The notes beneath the pieces were generated by a model that did no database searches, was not told the origin of the DNA, and saw only the letters and a list, made by a program, of their open reading frames with translations. A program made the position numbers and the translations under genes. Of a stretch of 64,000 nt of DNA, positions 59,811-64,000 are shown piece after piece (the stretch's first letter is position 1; each line of letters begins with the position of its first letter). The stretch is from Streptomyces sp. Edi4 (GTDB lineage: Bacteria > Actinomycetota > Actinomycetes > Streptomycetales > Streptomycetaceae): assembly GCF_040253615.1 (NCBI RefSeq), contig NZ_JBEJGY010000004.1:7440001-7504000 (forward strand), given 5' to 3'.

Positions 59811-60932
59811 ATGACGATGCACAGGGCTGTTCCGGTGAGTGTGGACGCGATGATCGAGGATTTGAGGACGCTGGTCGAGGTGGAGTCCCCCTCGCGCGAT
59901 CAGGGCGCACTCGCGGCCTCGGCCGCCACGGTCGCCGCCGTCATCGAGGACCGGCTCGGCGGCAGGGCGCGGCTCGTGGAGAGCGAAGCGGGACCCCATG
60001 TGCACTGGTCCGGTGGTGGCGAGCCACGCGTACTGATCCTTGGTCATCACGACACCGTCTTCCCGATCGGCACCCTGGAGCGCCGTCCGTTCCGGGTGAG
60101 GGACGGTCACGCGACCGGGCCGGGCGTCTTCGACATGCTGGGCGGCCTCGTGCAGGCCGTCCACGCGGTGGCGGCGCTTGAGGACCGCGCCGGGGTCGAG
60201 ATCCTGGTGACGGCCGACGAAGAGGTCGGCTCCCACTCGTCGCGCGCCCTCATCGAGGAACGCGCTCTTGCCTGCGGCGCGGTGCTCGTGTGCGAGGGCG
60301 CCGCCGACGGGGGCGGCGTCAAGACCGGCCGCAAGGGGTGCGGCACCTTCCAGGTCATCATCACGGGCCGGGCGTCGCACGCGGGCCTCGAACCGGCGGC
60401 CGGGGTCAACGCCCTGGTGGAGGCGGCCCACCAGATCCTGGACATCGCGGCGCTCGGGCGGCCGGAGATCGGCACGACCGTCACTCCGACCGTCGCGTCC
60501 TCGGGAACGCTGGACAACGTGGTGCCCGCGCAGGCCACTGTCGTGGTCGACGTCCGGGTCGAGTCGGCCGAGGAGAAGGAGCGGATCGAGGCCGCCTTCG
60601 CGGGGCTCGTCCCGCGTGTCGCGGAGGCGGAGATCAGGGTCGAGGGGTCCGTGGGCCGGCCCCCGATGCCCGAGTCCGCGTCGGCGGAACTGTTCGCGCT
60701 GGCCCAGCGGCTCGCTCCCGGACTCGAAGGCAGGGCGGTCGGCGGCGGCAGCGACGGCAACTTCACGGCGGCCCTCGGGGTGCCCACTCTCGACGGACTG
60801 GGGGCGGTGGGCGGCGGCGCCCATGCCGACCACGAATACGTGGTGGTGGACACCATGGCCGAGCGGGCCGCCCTGGTGGCCGGTCTGGTACGGGCGATCC
60901 GCGCGGGGCGCCGCGCGGGCTGCACGGGGTAG
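59811..60932 (+). CDS. M20-family metallopeptidase (glutamate carboxypeptidase-like)
   Basis: A 373-residue zinc peptidase related to carboxypeptidase G2. Metal ligands and catalysis are seen in LILGHHDTVFPIGT, GPGVFDMLGGLVQAVHA (aspartate bridging two zincs) and VTADEEVGSHSS (catalytic glutamate), with a late HADHEYVVVDTM histidine. A dimerisation lid domain (about 175-285) starts at GRKGCGTFQVIITGRASHAG. No signal peptide, so it should be cytosolic. The absence of a ribosome site fits a leaderless mRNA. Confidence 0.92.
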   Translation: MTMHRAVPVSVDAMIEDLRTLVEVESPSRDQGALAASAATVAAVIEDRLGGRARLVESEAGPHVHWSGGGEPRVLILGHHDTVFPIGTLERRPFRVRDGHATGPGVFDMLGGLVQAVHAVAALEDRAGVEILVTADEEVGSHSSRALIEERALACGAVLVCEGAADGGGVKTGRKGCGTFQVIITGRASHAGLEPAAGVNALVEAAHQILDIAALGRPEIGTTVTPTVASSGTLDNVVPAQATVVVDVRVESAEEKERIEAAFAGLVPRVAEAEIRVEGSVGRPPMPESASAELFALAQRLAPGLEGRAVGGGSDGNFTAALGVPTLDGLGAVGGGAHADHEYVVVDTMAERAALVAGLVRAIRAGRRAGCTG

Positions 60933-60975
60933 GCGAACCGAGGATTGTGGGGCGCGGGGGCACGTCGCGTCACGG

Positions 60976-61119
60976 CACGCGCCGGTGTGCGGCCCGGTCG
61001 GCGCGTGGGGCACGCATGCGCCGATGCGCGGCCGGGGCGCGTGTGGCCCGTGCCGTCGTGCCGGGCGCGCGGGACCGCGTCACCCGACGGCCGCCCGGGG
61101 CACGCGCCGGTGTGTGGCC
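60976..61119. repeat. Degenerate GC-rich direct repeats
   Basis: A 19-base unit at 60976-60994 recurs with one change at 61101-61119, and a looser version lies at 61011-61033. All begin CACGC and end GGCC. The stretch lies between the convergent M20 peptidase and STAS genes. Confidence 0.5.
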
Positions 61120-61177
61120 GGGGCGGGAGCCGTCCCGCGCCCTCGTGCCGAGCGCGCGCGGTGCGAGCAGTACCGCG

Positions 61178-61579
61178 TTACCCCATGGGTCTTCCCCCGC
61201 CCACGGCGTCCGCGTCTTCGGCGTCCGCGTCTTCGGCCAAGGCGTGCGGGAGCGCGTCGAGCATGGTGAAGGCGGCGTCGAGCCGGACGATCCGCAGTAT
61301 GCGGGAGATGCGCGGGGTGCCGCGTATCAGCCGCAGGACACCGCCTCGCCGCGCCACCTGGTCGCGGATGGCGAGGAGGAGCCGGATGCCGCCGGCGTCC
61401 AGGAAGGTCACGGCCGTCAGGTCCACGACCACGTCGGCGTCCCCCCGGCACACCAACGTGCGGATGCGCGGGCCGAGTTCCCTGTGCGCCAGCATGTCCA
61501 GCTCGCCGTGCAGTTCGATGATGATGGTGCCGCCCACGGTGCGCGCCCGCAGCCAGAAGGCGAGTTCGTCTGCGCCCAC
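61178..61579 (-). CDS. STAS-domain anti-sigma-factor antagonist
   Basis: A 133-residue protein with a STAS domain (about 10-110): TVGGTIIIELHGELDMLAHRELGPRIRTLV, then DVVVDLTAVTFLDAGGIRLLLAIRDQVARRGG. In this family the serine or threonine in the DxS/T turn is phosphorylated; here the position reads LDAGG, where alanine replaces the usual serine, so phospho-regulation may be lost. The C-terminus is an odd Asp/Ala repeat (EDADAEDADAVGGG). GTG 61579 is the likeliest start. The PAS-SpoIIE phosphatase and anti-sigma-type ATPase elsewhere in the window are possible network partners. Confidence 0.82.
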   Translation of the reverse strand: MGADELAFWLRARTVGGTIIIELHGELDMLAHRELGPRIRTLVCRGDADVVVDLTAVTFLDAGGIRLLLAIRDQVARRGGVLRLIRGTPRISRILRIVRLDAAFTMLDALPHALAEDADAEDADAVGGGRPMG

Positions 61580-61963
61580 GTCGTGCCTGCCTGTCTCTTG
61601 TGTCCTGAGTGCCCGCCACGTCGTCGACACTCGGAGGATTCTCACTCTCCGTGACCCTCTTGCAGGGGCGCGAAGTGGGAGCGTATGGAAAACCCCCTGG
61701 TAGTCCTCATGCCCCGCCGAATCGATGATCGCACTTCTGTGACGTTCCGTAATGGTGCGAGTTTCGGACAAGGTGTGCCGTGGCGGTTGGAGGTGGCCGC
61801 GACGGGCTGATCGGCCAGGATCGCGATGGCCCGCCCCCGCGCTCCGGCGCCGCCGCTGACGTGTCACCTTCTGTCCCGGCCCGCGCGTGGCCGAATCGGA
61901 TGGGCGCGGGCAGGGACGCCGGGTCGTGCCCGCAGGGGCCGGGCGTTCGCCGAAGGCGCGCGC
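61580..61963. other. 384-bp intergenic region
   Basis: No gene supported between the STAS gene and the end of xylB (both minus strand). The segment 61680-61790 is less GC-rich than average and probably holds the STAS promoter. No repeat or clear terminator seen. Confidence 0.45.
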
Positions 61964-63463
61964 TCATTGTGTACGCCGGGGACGCGGGCGGTCGAGCAGC
62001 GTGGCCGCCGCGCCGTCGAGCACGGTGACGACGCGGTCCCAAGTCGCCAAGTCCCGCTCCAGAGGTGCCAGTTCCGTGCCCTCGCCCGTTCCCCACGCGC
62101 GGGCGACGGCCACCGGGTCGTCTCCGGAGGCGGCCGCCGCGGCGAGCGCGGCCGCGCCGATGGCCACCAGCTCCGTGGCGGCCGGGACGATCAGCGGGCG
62201 CCCCGAGAGCCGGCGCACCGTCTCGACCCAGGCGCGCCCCCTGGCCCCGCCGCCGATGAGCCGCAGGGGACGGGCCGCGACGGCGGGGGAGGCCGGGTCG
62301 AGGCCGCAGGCGCGCAGGACGTGATCCAGCGCGCGCAGCACGGTGACGGTGGCGCCTTCGTAGGCCGCGCCCAGGAGTTGCCGAGGGGTGGTGGCATGGC
62401 GCAGGCCGGTGAGCAGTCCGGAGGCGCCCGGAAGGTCGGGGGTGCGTTCGCCGTCGAGGTAGGGCAGCAGGACCGCCTCGCCGCCGGGCTCCGCCTCGTC
62501 GCGGCCGAGCCCCAGCAGTGTGGCGATCCGGTCGACGGCGAGTGTGCAGTTCAGCGTGCACGCCAGCGGCAGGTATCCGCCGTCGGCTGCGGCGAAGCCG
62601 CTGAGCGCGGGATCGGCGGGCGTGGCGCGCGTCGCCGCGAAGACCGTGCCGGAGGTGCCGAGGCTCAGGACGGGGTGGTCGAGGAGCCCGGCGCCGCCGA
62701 GTCCGAGACCCACGGCGGCGCTCATGTTGTCGCCGGTCCCCGCGGCCACCGCGACACCGGCCAAAAGGCCGAGCTCGTCGGCGGCGCGCGCGGTGAGGGA
62801 GCCGACCCGGGCGCCGCCCGTCGCGGCGACCACCGGCAGCAACTCCTCGTCCAGCGCCAGGAGTTGAAGGATCTCCCGGTCGTAGGCACCGGTCGCGGCC
62901 GCATACCAGCCGGTGCCCGACGCGTCGCCGGGGTCGGTCGCGGCGGCGCCGGTCAGCCGCTCGGTGAGGAAGTCGTGCGGCAGCCGGACCGCCGCGCAGC
63001 GCTCGGCGGTCCGGGGCTCGTTCTCACGAAGCCACTGCCACTTGGCGGCGGTCACCGCGGCCACCGGCACGGAGCCGGTGCGCCCAATCCAGGCGCCGGG
63101 GCCGCCGAGCGCGTCCACCAGGGCGCGGGCCTGCGGGGCCGAGCGGGTGTCGTTCCACAGCAGGGCCGGGCGCAGCGGCCGGCGGTCGGGGCCGAGGACC
63201 ACCAGGCCGTGCTGCTGGCCCGCGACCGCGATGCCGGTGACGGCGGACGCGGGGGCGCCCGACTCCTTCAGGCCCGCCGCGACGGCCGAACGCAGCGCCT
63301 GCCACCACTCCAGCGGATCGCCCTCCCGGGCGCCCGCGGTGCCGGTGACGCGGTGCGGCGCCCGTCCCACCGCGAGCGTCCTGCCCGTGACGGCGTCGGC
63401 GAACAGTGCCTTGGTGGACTGGGTGGAACTGTCGACGCCGATGACGACCGGGCTGTGCGGCAT
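61964..63463 (-). CDS. xylB: Xylulokinase
   Basis: A 499-residue FGGY-family sugar kinase phosphorylating D-xylulose to xylulose 5-phosphate. ATG 63463 gives the canonical start VVIGVDSSTQSTKALFADAVTG; GIAVAGQQHGLVVLGPDRRPLRPALLWNDTR is the xylulokinase hallmark, and GTGDNMSAAVGLGLGGAG and RLIGGGARGRAWVETVRRLSGRPL are the ATP and FGGY signatures. It is divergent from xylA across a 250-bp control region, as known for Streptomyces xylose genes. The product enters the pentose phosphate pathway. Confidence 0.95.
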   Translation of the reverse strand: MPHSPVVIGVDSSTQSTKALFADAVTGRTLAVGRAPHRVTGTAGAREGDPLEWWQALRSAVAAGLKESGAPASAVTGIAVAGQQHGLVVLGPDRRPLRPALLWNDTRSAPQARALVDALGGPGAWIGRTGSVPVAAVTAAKWQWLRENEPRTAERCAAVRLPHDFLTERLTGAAATDPGDASGTGWYAAATGAYDREILQLLALDEELLPVVAATGGARVGSLTARAADELGLLAGVAVAAGTGDNMSAAVGLGLGGAGLLDHPVLSLGTSGTVFAATRATPADPALSGFAAADGGYLPLACTLNCTLAVDRIATLLGLGRDEAEPGGEAVLLPYLDGERTPDLPGASGLLTGLRHATTPRQLLGAAYEGATVTVLRALDHVLRACGLDPASPAVAARPLRLIGGGARGRAWVETVRRLSGRPLIVPAATELVAIGAAALAAAAASGDDPVAVARAWGTGEGTELAPLERDLATWDRVVTVLDGAAATLLDRPRPRRTQ

Positions 63464-63566
63464 CCGGGGGCACCTCTCGTGCGGGCTCGTGCGGACTCGT
63501 GCGGTCTTGGGCGGACTGGCGCGGGAATCAAGGGGAGCTGGCGGGGGACGGAGCCGCCGCACGACC

Positions 63567-63672
63567 ATTTGCATGGCTGTCCAACAAAACAGGACAACCA
63601 AATTAGGGGAAGGGGCGGGGTTACGGAAGGGACGGCGATCATGCACTATTTGGTAAGCCAGAAAACAAATAG
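63567..63672. promoter_or_regulatory. Dyad-rich xylA/xylB control region
   Basis: An unusually AT-rich patch for this chromosome. Dyads: TGTCC (63578-63582) with GGACA (63592-63596); ATTTG (63567-63571) with CAAAT (63599-63603) around it; and CTATTTG (63646-63652) with CAAATAG (63666-63672), 13 bases apart. These are plausible operators for a ROK-family XylR-type repressor acting on both divergent genes (inference). Confidence 0.5.
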
Positions 63673-63713
63673 CCGGACGCTCGTCGGACGGCCCGCGCGA
63701 AGGCGGCGAGAAG

Positions 63714-64000
63714 ATGACGGAACGCTTCACTCCGACCCCCGAGGACAAGTTCTCCTTCGGGCTGTGGACCGTGGGCTGGCAGGGCCGGGACCCGTTCGGC
63801 GACGCGACCCGCCCGGCCCTCGACCCCGCCGAGTCCGTACGCCGCCTGGCGGGGCTCGGCGCGTACGGCGTGACCTTCCACGACGACGACCTGATCCCCT
63901 TCGGGTCCTCGGACACCGAGCGCGCGTCGCACGTCAAACGCTTCCGGCAGGCCCTCGACGCCACCGGCATGGTCGTGCCGATGGCCACCACCAACCTCTT
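63714..64000 (+). CDS. xylA: Xylose isomerase, 3' end cut by window edge
   Basis: The first 95 codons of xylose isomerase, converting D-xylose to D-xylulose. ATG 63714 opens MTERFTPTPEDKFSFGLWTVGWQGRDPFGDATRP, the characteristic class I N-terminus of actinobacterial enzymes, and YGVTFHDDDLIPFG carries the substrate-binding histidine (VTFHDDD). The frame is open to the right edge. Together with xylB it forms the divergent xylose-catabolic pair. Confidence 0.95.
   Translation, partial: MTERFTPTPEDKFSFGLWTVGWQGRDPFGDATRPALDPAESVRRLAGLGAYGVTFHDDDLIPFGSSDTERASHVKRFRQALDATGMVVPMATTNL

Noticed and set aside
1..64000. tRNA, rRNA, CRISPR arrays, insertion sequences, prophage or conjugative genes
   Set aside because: No cloverleaf, direct-repeat/spacer array, transposase or integrase was found on reading both strands; local repeats are intergenic elements, not arrays.

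Overview
The window reads as chromosomal DNA of a Streptomyces or very close relative. It has very high GC with strong third-position GC bias, frequent GTG starts, many ATGA/GTGA stop-start overlaps, F420-dependent oxidoreductases, a PAS-SpoIIE phosphatase, a class F sortase, Tat-exported enzymes, and small proteins of families largely confined to streptomycetes (DUF6131-, DUF6381- and DUF6479-like). No rRNA, tRNA, CRISPR array, insertion sequence or prophage was seen.

Layout. 1-2.4 kb: a truncated secreted protein gene, then a class F sortase overlapping a membrane-anchored secreted protein. 2.7-5.9 kb: a Tat-exported beta-propeller/amidohydrolase. 6.2-9.9 kb: an osmoprotectant-type ABC transporter whose ATPase gene faces the permease and binding-protein genes. 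10.0-17.2 kb: a six-gene minus-strand operon (MacA-like adaptor, MacB-like ATPase and permease, a DUF5666-like membrane protein, OmpR-type regulator, histidine kinase) divergent from a lipoprotein gene. The shared promoter region carries 11-bp-phased direct repeats that look like the regulator's sites. 17.2-17.7 kb: a cluster of dispersed intergenic repeats. 17.7-25.2 kb: phosphoesterase, enoyl-CoA hydratase, a DECR-like SDR, a truncated DUF4157 protein, and a three-gene operon (quinone-oxidoreductase-like protein and two acyl-CoA dehydrogenases). 25.4-33 kb: orphan ABC ATPase, small membrane protein, winged-helix protein, amino-acid permease, an unknown protein, and a secreted protein with C-terminal QxW repeats.

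33-42 kb: a long-form GAPDH, a MerR gene divergent from an NmrA-like gene over a 19-bp-spacer leaderless promoter, a PAS-SpoIIE phosphatase, several small conserved proteins, two F420-dependent oxidoreductase paralogues and a HAD phosphatase. 42.4-50.3 kb: a metabolic run of same-strand genes (FAD/Fe-S oxidoreductase broken by a one-base frameshift, TPP enzyme, enolase-superfamily protein, SDR, DJ-1/PfpI protein) closed by a strong hairpin. 50.5-53.8 kb: an anti-sigma-type ATPase, a 230-nt intergenic stretch with five successive hairpins, a two-domain VOC protein, a class II glutamine amidotransferase and small proteins. 53.9-57.6 kb: a six-gene translationally coupled Mrp/Mbh-like antiporter module without hydrogenase genes or a large MnhA. 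58-64 kb: AI-2E-family transporter, M20 peptidase, STAS protein, and divergent xylB/xylA with the dyad-rich control region between them; xylA runs off the right edge.

The most promising leads are the phased repeats controlling the MacAB/two-component operon, the free-standing Mbh-like module, the five-hairpin intergenic region, and the frameshifted FAD/Fe-S fusion heading an uncharacterised TPP/enolase gene run. Promoters, operators and functional assignments were read by eye and are marked as inference where applicable.
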